From positions 1 to 32,364 of the forward strand of contig DASYEE010000204.1 of the NCBI GenBank assembly GCA_036499165.1: a stretch of DNA of 32,364 nt, read 5' to 3'. The position numbers and the translations under genes are program-made. Source of the stretch: Galbitalea sp036499165. GTDB lineage: Bacteria; Actinomycetota; Actinomycetes; Actinomycetales; Microbacteriaceae. The notes under the pieces were generated by a model. The model saw nothing but the letters and a program-made list of their open reading frames with translations, was not told the DNA's origin and searched no databases. Of this stretch, positions 16,164-23,265 are shown one piece after another (position 1 is the first letter of the stretch; the number at the start of each line of letters is the position of its first letter).

Positions 16164-17195
16164 TTATGCGCCCGGGTGTTCCCCGAGAAGCTGGGTCAGG
16201 TAGCGCGCGACCGCGCGCACCGCCGCCATGTTGTTGGAATAGTCCATGCGGAGCGGCCCGAGCACCCCGAGGCGAGCAACCGCGCCGCCCGATGCCGCAT
16301 AGCCGCTCGTGAGGACCGAGGTCTCACCGAGTCCGAACTCCGCATTCTCGCGCCCGATACTCACCGAGACGCCGTTTTGGTCTGCCGACATCTCGCCGAA
16401 CAGGCGCAGGAGCGTCACCTGCTCCTCGATCGCCTCGAGCACGGGGAAGATGCTCCCCGTGAAGTCTTCTTCCGTTCGCACCAGGTTGGCCGCGCCGGCC
16501 ATGAGCAGCCGGTCTTGACGGTTGGCGCCGATCTGCTCGACGAGACTGGCCGCGATCTGCGAGACGAGCGGATGCCGCTCCCGGGAAAACTGGTCGGCAA
16601 ACGAGCCGAGACCCTCCACCGCTTCGGCCAGCCCCAAACCGCCGAGGGCGGCGTTCAACCGGGCACGCAGCTCGCTGAGGAATGCCTCGTCGAGTGGTCC
16701 GGCGACATCCAGCATTCTCTGCTCAACCCGACCGGAGTCTGTGATGAAGACGCTCATGATGCGAGTGGTCGAAAGGGGCACGAGTTCTATGTGGCGAACG
16801 TGTGAAGTCGACAGCGACGGGTACTGCACGAGCGCGACCTGGTGTGTCAGCTGCGAGAGCAGGCGAACTGTGCGGGCGAGCACGTCATCGAGGTCGGCGG
16901 ATGCGCCGAGAAAGGCCCCGATCGCCTGGCGCTGGGCGCTGGTCAGGGGTCGCAGGTCGGCGAGTTGGTCGACGAAGACGCGGTAGCCCTTATCTGTCGG
17001 CACGCGGCCGGACGAGGTGTGGGGCGCCGCGATCAGCTCCTCTTCCTCGAGGAGCGCCATGTCGTTGCGAATCGTCGCCGCAGACACACCAAATGAGTGC
17101 CGCTCGACGATGGACTTGGAGCCAACCGGTTCGCGCGAGGCCACGTAATCCTGCACGATCACTCGCAGAACGTCGAGACTGCGTTGCGAAACCAT
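16164..17195 (-). CDS. hrcA: Heat-inducible transcriptional repressor HrcA
   Basis: HrcA binds CIRCE operators and represses heat-shock genes until unfolded protein titrates GroEL, 343 residues. An N-terminal winged helix (MVSQRSLDVLRVIVQDYVASREPVGSKSIV ... VSAATIRNDMALLEEEELI) is followed by a GAF-like domain and a C-terminal dimerisation segment (DYSNNMAAVRAVARYLTQLL). ATG 17195-17193 has GGGAGG upstream. A CIRCE element lies 17 nt before the start, indicating autoregulation of hrcA-dnaJ. Confidence 0.97.
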   Translation of the reverse strand: MVSQRSLDVLRVIVQDYVASREPVGSKSIVERHSFGVSAATIRNDMALLEEEELIAAPHTSSGRVPTDKGYRVFVDQLADLRPLTSAQRQAIGAFLGASADLDDVLARTVRLLSQLTHQVALVQYPSLSTSHVRHIELVPLSTTRIMSVFITDSGRVEQRMLDVAGPLDEAFLSELRARLNAALGGLGLAEAVEGLGSFADQFSRERHPLVSQIAASLVEQIGANRQDRLLMAGAANLVRTEEDFTGSIFPVLEAIEEQVTLLRLFGEMSADQNGVSVSIGRENAEFGLGETSVLTSGYAASGGAVARLGVLGPLRMDYSNNMAAVRAVARYLTQLLGEHPGA

Positions 17196-17211
17196 TTGCA
17201 GCCTCCCTGCT

Positions 17212-17243
17212 TTAGCACTCGCCTTTCGTGACTGCCAATTCTA
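17212..17243 (-). promoter_or_regulatory. CIRCE operator and -10 box of the hrcA-dnaJ operon
   Basis: TTAGCACTC (17212-17220), a 9-bp spacer and GACTGCCAA (17230-17238) form a CIRCE element. The consensus is TTAGCACTC-N9-GAGTGCTAA. The left half on the plus strand is perfect and the right half matches 7 of 9. On the minus strand TAGAAT (17243-17238) is a good -10 box and touches the operator, so bound HrcA would block initiation. No convincing -35 box was seen. Confidence 0.85.
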
Positions 17244-17406
17244 TCGTGAAAGAACGCGCGATTCCCGTTGCACGCACGCACGCGCAGGCACTACCTTGTG
17301 TCTGTGTGTGCGCAGTCGCCCTACCGGGGGACAAACCACCCAATGGCCGTGTTCTTTTTGACACCATCCGGGCTACCCCGGCCCGATCACTGAAAGGCAA
17401 CACATC

Positions 17407-17802
17407 ATGACTGATCCCACTCCCCCGCCCGCGGCCGCTCCCGCCGCTCCGCTCTCCGAGGCCGAGGACAAGCAATGGGCGTCGTTCGCACACCTTGGTG
17501 GCATTATCGGAATCCTCCCGTCGCTGATCATCTGGCTGATTTTCAAGGACCGCGGCCCCAAGACGAATGTTGAGGGCAAGGAGGCCCTGAACTTCCAGAT
17601 CACCCTCATCATCGGATGGGCGATCGTGCTGATCATTGGCAGCATCCTCGATGCCGTCACGCTTGGTCTGTTCATCCCGATCCAGTCGATCCTGTACCTG
17701 GCAATCTTCGTGGTCTCGCTGATCTTCTCGATCATCGCCTTCCAGAAGGTCAACGCCGGCGGAAGCTACCGCTACCCGTTCGCGGTTCGGTTCATCAAGT
17801 AA
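17407..17802 (+). CDS. DUF4870 family membrane protein
   Basis: Small membrane protein of 131 residues of unknown function. A Pro/Ala-rich N-terminus (1-20) is followed by the family signature DKQWASFAHLGGIIGILPSLIIWLIFKDRG, then EALNFQITLIIGWAIVLIIGSIL, a third hydrophobic stretch (SILYLAIFVVSLIFSIIAF) and a C-terminal YPFAVRFIK. GAAAGG lies about 8 nt before the ATG. A strong hairpin terminator follows at 17821-17848. It is divergent from hrcA. A decayed relative lies just downstream. Confidence 0.9.
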   Translation: MTDPTPPPAAAPAAPLSEAEDKQWASFAHLGGIIGILPSLIIWLIFKDRGPKTNVEGKEALNFQITLIIGWAIVLIIGSILDAVTLGLFIPIQSILYLAIFVVSLIFSIIAFQKVNAGGSYRYPFAVRFIK

Positions 17803-17820
17803 TCGCCGAATTTCACGTCG

Positions 17821-17848
17821 ACGAAGGCCGGGGCAACCCGGCCTTCGT
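17821..17848 (+). terminator. Intrinsic terminator-like hairpin after the DUF4870 gene
   Basis: ACGAAGGCCGGG (17821-17832), loop GCAA, then CCCGGCCTTCGT (17837-17848): a perfect 12-bp GC-rich stem with a tetraloop, followed by a short T-containing stretch (TCTTG). It lies 18 nt after the stop codon. The T-tract is weak, which is common in GC-rich actinobacteria. Confidence 0.75.
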
Positions 17849-17892
17849 TCTTGAAGCCGGGAGGTGGCCTCGGCCGACCGCTTTAATGATCG

Positions 17893-18114
17893 GATGTCTG
17901 CGGTGAGGGCGACCAGCGCAACTACTCGATGCTGGTGTGGCCGTCGCTCATCGGTTACCTCATCGCCAAAGACCGGGGCGGTTTCATTCGCGATCACACG
18001 CGCACGGCACTCAACTTCCAGCTGACCGCGCTGATCGGGTACGTGGCCGCGATGGCCTCCGGCGAGGGCCGCCTTTACAATTATCCGATCGCGATCGAGT
18101 TCATCAAGCCTTAG
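17893..18114 (+). pseudogene. Decayed second copy of a DUF4870 gene
   Basis: A continuous frame after an in-frame TGA at 17887-17889 reads EGDQRNYSMLVWPSLIGYLIAKDRG, then ALNFQLTALIGYV, then NYPIAIEFIKP and stop. This aligns with the intact DUF4870 protein upstream. Roughly 8-10 residues are missing after DQRNYSML (the AHLGG segment), and about 40 residues covering the second and third membrane segments are missing after LIGYV. There is no plausible start codon or ribosome-binding site at the expected N-terminus. An internal ATG at 17929 gives 61 residues. I read it as a tandem paralogue reduced by two deletions. Expression of a short peptide cannot be ruled out. Confidence 0.75.
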
Positions 18115-18122
18115 CGCCCAAG

Positions 18123-19352
18123 CTAGTCGGCGAGCAACCGGCGAACCACGGCGTCGGCCAGCAGGCGACCACGCAAGGTCAGCTGGATGCGCCCGCGGAT
18201 CGCGGCGCGAGCATCCACGAGTTCGTCTGCGATCAGTCCCGCAACCGCCGTTCGACCGGCCGCACTGAGTTCAGAAAGCTCGAGACCGTCACGGATGCGG
18301 CTGGAGAGCAGCACTCGCTCGACCCGGCGCGTTTCGTCGTCGAGGGTCTCACGGCCCGCGGCCGGTGAGTGTCCCGCCGCGATCCGATCGGCGTACGCGG
18401 CGGGATGCTTGACGTTCCACCAGCGCACTCCCCCGACATGACTATGGGCACCGGGCCCGACCCCCCACCAGTCCTGTCCCTGCCAGTAGGCGAGATTGTG
18501 CCGCGACCTGTGCTCGGCTCCATCGAGTGACCAGTTGCTGACCTCGTACCAGTCATACCCGCGGGCGCCAAGCACGGCATCTGCGAGTTCATACATGTCA
18601 GCAGCCAGGTCGTCGTCTGGCTCTGCGACTTCGCCGCGTCGGATCTGGCGAGCGAGCTTGGTGCCATCTTCGATGATGAGGGCGTAGGCCGAGATGTGGT
18701 CTGGGCGCTGCGCAAGGGCCTGCTCGAGCGATGCGCGCCAATCGTCGATGCTCTCGCCGGGCGTGCCGTAGATGAGGTCGAGGCTCACGTCGAGGCCCGC
18801 CTCGCGCGCCCACTCGACAACCAGCGGGATGCGCTCTGGGTCGTGGGTGCGCTCGAGCGTTGCGAGCACGTGCGGCACGGCCGACTGCATCCCGAAGGAC
18901 ACCCGGGTGAAGCCAGCAGCGCTGAGGGCGCTGAGGTATTCGCGATCGACAGAGTCGGGGTTTGCCTCCGTTGTCACCTCGGCGCCGGACTCGATGCCCC
19001 AGCCGTCGCGGACTGCGCCGAGCATGGATGCGAGGTCTGAGACAGGCAGCATGGTTGGTGTTCCGCCGCCGAAGAAGACCGTCGATGCCTGCCTCGGTGG
19101 TAGCCCGGCCGCGGCCAGCACGTGCTCTGCCTGATGCAACTCGGCGATCGCCTGGCTTGCATAGTCGCTACGCCGGGCGCCACGCAATTCGTCAGACGTG
19201 TACGTGTTGAAGTCGCAGTAGCCGCAGCGCACCCGACAGAACGGGACGTGGATGTAGACGCCGAGGTTGCGCGAGTCGGCTCCCGCTGCGACTGACGCGG
19301 GCAGGAGTCCGTCCAGAGGAGCGGGGTCGGCGATGGGAAGGGCGCTCGGCAT
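18123..19352 (-). CDS. hemW: Radical SAM heme chaperone HemW (coproporphyrinogen oxidase-like)
   Basis: Radical SAM protein of 409 residues in the HemN/HemW family. HemW binds heme and is thought to deliver it to target proteins. The cluster motif is C39-x3-C43-x2-C46 in VPFCRVRCGYCDF. FGGGTPTMLP, EANPDSVDREYL and VSFGMQSAVPHVLATLERTHD follow, then a C-terminal HemN domain. The extra N-terminal Cys of true HemN is absent, which favours HemW. The gene usually sits between lepA and hrcA in actinobacteria. Here it keeps that order but is separated from lepA by two other genes. The start ATG 19352-19350 is not preceded by a strong ribosome-binding site. Confidence 0.92.
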   Translation of the reverse strand: MPSALPIADPAPLDGLLPASVAAGADSRNLGVYIHVPFCRVRCGYCDFNTYTSDELRGARRSDYASQAIAELHQAEHVLAAAGLPPRQASTVFFGGGTPTMLPVSDLASMLGAVRDGWGIESGAEVTTEANPDSVDREYLSALSAAGFTRVSFGMQSAVPHVLATLERTHDPERIPLVVEWAREAGLDVSLDLIYGTPGESIDDWRASLEQALAQRPDHISAYALIIEDGTKLARQIRRGEVAEPDDDLAADMYELADAVLGARGYDWYEVSNWSLDGAEHRSRHNLAYWQGQDWWGVGPGAHSHVGGVRWWNVKHPAAYADRIAAGHSPAAGRETLDDETRRVERVLLSSRIRDGLELSELSAAGRTAVAGLIADELVDARAAIRGRIQLTLRGRLLADAVVRRLLAD

Positions 19353-19449
19353 CAGTGCGCACCCGACAATCCTGCAGCCGCGCGCGAGAAGGAGATCGCC
19401 ATCGACCAGGCCGAGTCATCTCGTCGTCGCCGGTCGGCGATCTTCGCTC

Positions 19450-20115
19450 TCACTGCTGGCCAGGAAGCGGGCCGGCGAGGGCGCGCTCATATCGTCTTGT
19501 GAAGATCTCCTGCGAGATCCGGAGCACGGGGTAGACGCACCACCAGAGTGGGGAGGACGGCCGAGAGAACGCCCGGATTGTGAGCCAGATGGATCCGTCG
19601 TCGTCTTTGGTCAGCATCCAGGCTTCTTCGCCGCTCTCCGGGTGGCCGGGCAGGGTGCCGTACGCGAATCCTTTGGCGCGAGGCTGGTCGACGACATAGA
19701 CGACGCGAACCGGAGCGGTCACATGGAATGGGCCGAAGGGGATGGCGAGCGTTGCCGTGTCGCCGGGGCGGAGGAACGCGGTACCATCCGGACCGAACAT
19801 GGCATCGCCCGACGAATCGACGGTCGCTGGTGCGACCGGTATCCCCTGCGTGTCGAATCCGACGGGAGTGTAGGTCAGTGCGGTCACCTCGCCCGGGGTG
19901 TCGCTCACGTCGACCCGGATGCCTGAACGCCGCTGCATGCCCCAGGTGAAGAGCTGGGTCCAGGCATAGTCCCATCGGGCGTCGCCGTGGCCGAGGCGAA
20001 CCCGCCGTTCGACGGGGCGGAAACCGGTAGGGGGATACTGCAGCAGGTCTGGAGCCTGCGTCGCGCCGACGGACCCGTAGCTGACCTTGCGCTCCCAGGA
20101 CGCCGTCCTGGTCAC
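19450..20115 (-). CDS. DUF1990 family protein
   Basis: Protein of 221 residues from the chosen GTG at 20115, preceded by GGGAGG with good spacing. An in-frame ATG at 20157 has no such site. Features typical of DUF1990 are VSYGSVGATQAP, the PPTGFRPVERRVRLGHGDARWDYAW segment and a C-terminal hydrophobic WWCVYPVLRISQEIFTRRYE. No catalytic motif or signal peptide is visible and its function is unknown. It lies between hemW and the SHOCT gene and is divergent from the latter. Confidence 0.85.
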   Translation of the reverse strand: MTRTASWERKVSYGSVGATQAPDLLQYPPTGFRPVERRVRLGHGDARWDYAWTQLFTWGMQRRSGIRVDVSDTPGEVTALTYTPVGFDTQGIPVAPATVDSSGDAMFGPDGTAFLRPGDTATLAIPFGPFHVTAPVRVVYVVDQPRAKGFAYGTLPGHPESGEEAWMLTKDDDGSIWLTIRAFSRPSSPLWWCVYPVLRISQEIFTRRYERALAGPLPGQQ

Positions 20116-20197
20116 TTCGCGCCCTCCCGGACGCGTCCTGCTCGCTCGATCATGCATCCATTCTCGCAGGATGCGCGCGTGTCGCCCGTTCTGGGCC

Positions 20198-20225
20198 TCG
20201 ACAAGCGCGTTGTGGAGCCTATTGA
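20198..20225 (+). promoter_or_regulatory. Candidate promoter of the SHOCT-protein gene
   Basis: TCGACA (20198-20203, 5 of 6 to TTGACA), a 16-bp spacer and TATTGA (20220-20225, 4 of 6 to TATAAT) lie 32 nt before the ATG at 20258. It is a reasonable housekeeping sigma-factor promoter judged by eye. Confidence 0.5.
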
Positions 20226-20257
20226 ATGGTGCTCACAGTTCTCGACGAAAGGTCACT

Positions 20258-20638
20258 ATGCTTGATCCAGGATTCCCCGATCCGAGCGCAGACCAAGGAA
20301 CGTTCACCGCGATTTTTGGGGTCATCGCAACGATCGTCGTCATCGGCATCATCATCACGATCATCGTGGCAGTCGTGAACGCAAAGAAGGTCGTCGACGC
20401 GGGCCACAACCCGCTCACGCTCCAGACCGAGCTCGAGTTGAAGGTCCTCGACAGTGCGGCGCTCGCGCCATCGACGACGCCCGCAACGCCTGGTGTCGCC
20501 CACACGTCGGCCGCGGATCCACCCCCGCCCGCCGACTCGATCGAGGAGCGCCTTCACAAGCTCGCGGACCTCCACGCCAGGAACCTCATCTCCGACGAGG
20601 AGCTCGCCGCCGCCCGCGCCAAAGTTCTCGCGGAGTAG
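20258..20638 (+). CDS. Single-pass membrane protein with C-terminal SHOCT domain
   Basis: Protein of 126 residues. A short N-terminus is followed by one membrane helix at about 14-40 (FTAIFGVIATIVVIGIIITIIVAVV), a Pro/Ala-rich linker and a C-terminal SHOCT domain (SIEERLHKLADLHARNLISDEELAAARAKVL). SHOCT domains are short helical modules, often at the ends of membrane proteins, without a settled function. The ATG at 20258 has GAAAGG 5 nt upstream. A longer in-frame ORF exists upstream but would cover the DUF1990 gene start, so it was not used. The gene converges on lepA, with repeat copies 3 and 4 filling the 298-bp gap between their stops. Confidence 0.85.
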   Translation: MLDPGFPDPSADQGTFTAIFGVIATIVVIGIIITIIVAVVNAKKVVDAGHNPLTLQTELELKVLDSAALAPSTTPATPGVAHTSAADPPPPADSIEERLHKLADLHARNLISDEELAAARAKVLAE

Positions 20639-20659
20639 CCCATTTCGTTCGTCCCGTTC

Positions 20660-20751
20660 GGAAACTCAGGAAATCGTCGCCAGTCCCGCCGGCCCGCCCG
20701 CCCGCTGCTGCGCTTCGCCGCAAGCGCGCGGTTACAACTTCCTGAGTTTTC
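20660..20751. repeat. Inverted-arm intergenic element, copy 3 (92 bp)
   Basis: The left arm 20660-20678 matches GAAAACTCAGGAAATCGTG except at position 2 and the last base. The right arm 20733-20751 matches the reverse complement at 16 of 19 positions, with TTCCTGAGTTTTC intact. It is the most diverged copy. The GC-rich 54-bp interior has its own hairpin, GCGCTT (20710-20715) with AAGCGC (20722-20727). It starts 21 bp after the SHOCT gene stop. Confidence 0.85.
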
Positions 20752-20807
20752 AACGCCGGCCAGCGCCGAGATACAGGTCGGACGGCGCGGGTTGCGTCGC
20801 GCGCATT

Positions 20808-20900
20808 GAAAACTCAGGAAATCGTGACTGCCCGAGGATGGCCGCTTCCCGGAACTACACGGTTTACTCAAGAGCCGCCCGCACGATTTCCTGAGTTTTC
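20808..20900. repeat. Inverted-arm intergenic element, copy 4 (93 bp)
   Basis: Perfect 19-nt arms at 20808-20826 and 20882-20900, identical to copy 1, around a 55-bp interior unlike the others. It ends 36 bp beyond the lepA stop and follows copy 3 after a 56-bp gap (20752-20807), about the same length as an element interior. Confidence 0.9.
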
Positions 20901-20936
20901 GATAGGCACTGCGGAAGGTGGTGTTGCGGGGGCGGG

Positions 20937-22784
20937 CTATTTCTTGGGTTTCTCCGTGTCGCCGGAGAGGGCTGCGATGAAGGCCTCCTGAGGAACCTCG
21001 ACGCGGCCGACCATCTTCATGCGCTTCTTGCCCTCTTTTTGCTTTTCGAGGAGCTTGCGCTTGCGAGTGATGTCCCCGCCGTAACACTTGGCGAGGACGT
21101 CTTTGCGAACGGCACGGATGCTCTCGCGCGCGATGATGCGGGCGCCGATCGCCGCTTGGATCGGCACCTCGAATTGCTGACGCGGGATCAGCTTGCGCAG
21201 ACGCTCCGTCATGAGGGCGCCATACGGCTGAGCCTTGTCGCGGTGAACGATTGCCGAAAAAGCGTCGACCTGCTCGCCTTGCAAGAGGATGTCGACCTTC
21301 ACGAGGTCGGAATCCGCCTGCCCGTCCGGCTCGTAGTCGAGCGACGCGTAGCCGGCCGTCCGACTCTTCAGGTTGTCGAAGAAGTCGAACACGATCTCGC
21401 CGAGCGGCATGCGGTAGCGGATCTCTACGCGGTCCTCGCCGAGGTATTCCATGCCGAGCAGCGTGCCGCGGCGCTGCTGGCAGAGCTCCATGATCACGCC
21501 GACGTAGTCTTTCGGCGCGAGGATGGCTGCGCGAACCATCGGCTCCGCAACCGACGCGATCTTGCCGCCGGGGAACTCGGACGGGTTCGTCACAGTCACG
21601 GTCTTCTTGTCGTCGGTCGTGACCTCATACGGCACGGATGGCGCTGTCGTGATCAGGTCGAGCCCGAATTCGCGATCGAGGCGCTCGGTCACGATCTCAA
21701 GGTGCAGGAGGCCGAGGAAGCCGCAACGGAATCCGAAGCCGAGAGCCACGGATGTCTCCGGTTCGTACACGAGGGCAGCGTCCGAGAGTTTCAGCTTGTC
21801 AAGCGCTTCGCGCAGCAGCGGATAGTCGCTGCCGTCGATCGGATACAGGCCGGAGAAGACCATCGGCTTCGGTTCCGTGTAACCGGGCAGTGCGATCGTC
21901 GCCGGCTTCGATGCGGTCGTTACGGTATCGCCGACTTTGCTCTGGCGGACATCCTTCACGCCCGTAATCAGATAGCCCACCTCGCCGACACCGAGACCCT
22001 TGGTCACGCTTGGCTCCGGCGACGAAACACCGATCTCGAGGATGTCGTGCACGGCACGCGTCGACATCATCTGGATCTTCTCGCGCGCGTTCAATTTGCC
22101 GTCGATCATCCTGACGTAAGTGACGACGCCGCGATAGCTGTCGTAAACCGAGTCGAAGATCATCGCTCGGGCGGCAGCGTTCGGGTCGCCGACGGGGGCC
22201 GGAATGAGCTCGGTTACACGGTCGAGCAAGTCCGTGACACCATCGCCGGTCTTACCGCTCACGCGCAGGACGTCTTCCGGGCGACCGCCGATCAGGCTGG
22301 CGAGCTCCTTCGCGTACTTCTCGGGCTCGGCAGCGGGAAGGTCGATCTTGTTGAGCACGGGGATGATCGTCAGGTCGTTCTCGAGAGCGAGGTACAGGTT
22401 CGCGAGTGTCTGCGCCTCGATCCCCTGCGCCGCATCGACCAGCAGGATCGCACCCTCACAGGCTGCGAGACTGCGGGACACCTCGTAGGTGAAGTCGACG
22501 TGCCCAGGGGTGTCGATCATGTTGAGAGCGAAGGTCTGGTCACCAAGCTGCCACGGCATCCGAACTGCCTGGCTCTTAATCGTGATGCCGCGCTCACGCT
22601 CGATGTCCATGCGGTCCAGGTACTGCGCACGCATCGAGCGGTCGTCGACGACGCCCGTGATGGACAGCATGCGGTCAGCGAGAGTCGACTTGCCGTGATC
22701 GATGTGCGCAATGATGCAGAAGTTGCGGATGAACGCGGGGTCGGTCGCCGCGGGCTCGAGGCCTCTGAGTGCTCGTGGTGACAT
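20937..22784 (-). CDS. lepA: Elongation factor 4 (LepA), translational GTPase
   Basis: Ribosome-associated GTPase that affects translation initiation and elongation, 615 residues. G1 AHIDHGKS is at 26-33, G2 RERGITIKSQ at 63-72, G3 DTPGHVDF at 91-98 and G4 NKID in VLNKIDLPAAEP. The LepA-specific C-terminal domain is present (LAKCYGGDITRKRKLLEKQKEGKKRMK). ATG 22784-22782 (MSPRALRG) was chosen. The frame stays open for another 128 codons, but those overlap the DUF4190 gene in another frame and lack LepA similarity. It is the last gene of the leftward DUF4190-lepA pair. Confidence 0.97.
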   Translation of the reverse strand: MSPRALRGLEPAATDPAFIRNFCIIAHIDHGKSTLADRMLSITGVVDDRSMRAQYLDRMDIERERGITIKSQAVRMPWQLGDQTFALNMIDTPGHVDFTYEVSRSLAACEGAILLVDAAQGIEAQTLANLYLALENDLTIIPVLNKIDLPAAEPEKYAKELASLIGGRPEDVLRVSGKTGDGVTDLLDRVTELIPAPVGDPNAAARAMIFDSVYDSYRGVVTYVRMIDGKLNAREKIQMMSTRAVHDILEIGVSSPEPSVTKGLGVGEVGYLITGVKDVRQSKVGDTVTTASKPATIALPGYTEPKPMVFSGLYPIDGSDYPLLREALDKLKLSDAALVYEPETSVALGFGFRCGFLGLLHLEIVTERLDREFGLDLITTAPSVPYEVTTDDKKTVTVTNPSEFPGGKIASVAEPMVRAAILAPKDYVGVIMELCQQRRGTLLGMEYLGEDRVEIRYRMPLGEIVFDFFDNLKSRTAGYASLDYEPDGQADSDLVKVDILLQGEQVDAFSAIVHRDKAQPYGALMTERLRKLIPRQQFEVPIQAAIGARIIARESIRAVRKDVLAKCYGGDITRKRKLLEKQKEGKKRMKMVGRVEVPQEAFIAALSGDTEKPKK

Positions 22785-22852
22785 TTCCCGCAATTCTCCC
22801 ACGAACACGGGCAGGCTCGGTGCCGAAGCACACGGGACCGCCGAAACCTGCT

Positions 22853-23161
22853 CTAGAACGCGTGGTGGAAGATCGCGAGCGGCACGAAGATGGATGCTCC
22901 GACGAGAAGGATGAGCGCCCAGCCGAACAGCATGACGAAGCCGAGAATGATGCCGAGCGTCGACATGGTGTGGCCGTGCGGCTCGCGGCCCCGCGCGATG
23001 AAGCCGACGACGATCGCCGCAATGGGCAGGAAGAACGTCTGGCCGAACAGGATGGATGCCGCACCGGCGACGAGACTCAAGATACTGAGAGCGGGCGCTG
23101 GCACAACCTGCGAGGGGGACGACTCCGGGCGCAGCTCGGTTTCCGTGGGGATCGATGTCAT
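22853..23161 (-). CDS. DUF4190-like small membrane protein
   Basis: Protein of 102 residues. A polar N-terminus (1-22) is followed by LSILSLVAGAASILFGQTFFLPIAAIVVGFIARGRE, a Gly-rich turn and GIILGFVMLFGWALILLVGASIFVPLAIF. This gives two or three membrane helices arranged as in DUF4190 proteins. No function is known. The ATG at 23161 has TAGGCT (23173-23168) 6 nt upstream and no ribosome-binding site, so a leaderless start is likely. The gene lies directly upstream of lepA on the same strand, 68 bp away. Confidence 0.8.
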   Translation of the reverse strand: MTSIPTETELRPESSPSQVVPAPALSILSLVAGAASILFGQTFFLPIAAIVVGFIARGREPHGHTMSTLGIILGFVMLFGWALILLVGASIFVPLAIFHHAF

Positions 23162-23265
23162 GAAGCAAGCCTAGAAATCAGGTCGTGGCGACGGTATCGG
23201 GGTAACCCCCGAATAGATCCTGATACTGGCCGTCCTGGGATTGGTTCGGGACGGGCGCCACTGAT

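Noticed and set aside
17358..17363. TTGACA before the DUF4870 gene as promoter -35
   Set aside because: No acceptable -10 box at 16-18 bp spacing; kept only as a possibility.
17212..17997. 261-residue minus-strand ORF opposite the DUF4870 gene
   Set aside because: Shadow ORF; it also covers the terminator and the CIRCE region.
20660..20900. CRISPR array
   Set aside because: Repeats alternate in orientation, are only 19 nt with about 55-bp spacers, occur as pairs scattered over the window, and no cas gene is present.
5557..20900. Insertion sequence or MITE with target duplication
   Set aside because: No transposase gene lies in the window, and I saw no consistent target-site duplication flanking the four elements. 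The unrelated interiors also do not fit a standard MITE.
21039..22781. 580-residue plus-strand ORF antisense to lepA
   Set aside because: It is a codon-position shadow of lepA in GC-rich DNA, with low-complexity composition and no recognisable domain.
22785..23168. 128-residue N-terminal extension of LepA
   Set aside because: It overlaps the DUF4190 gene in another frame and has no LepA similarity. The MSPRALRG start matches normal LepA length.
23197..23212. Hairpin TCGGGG-TAAC-CCCCGA after the SDR gene as terminator
   Set aside because: Only a 6-bp stem and no T-run on either strand; support is too weak.
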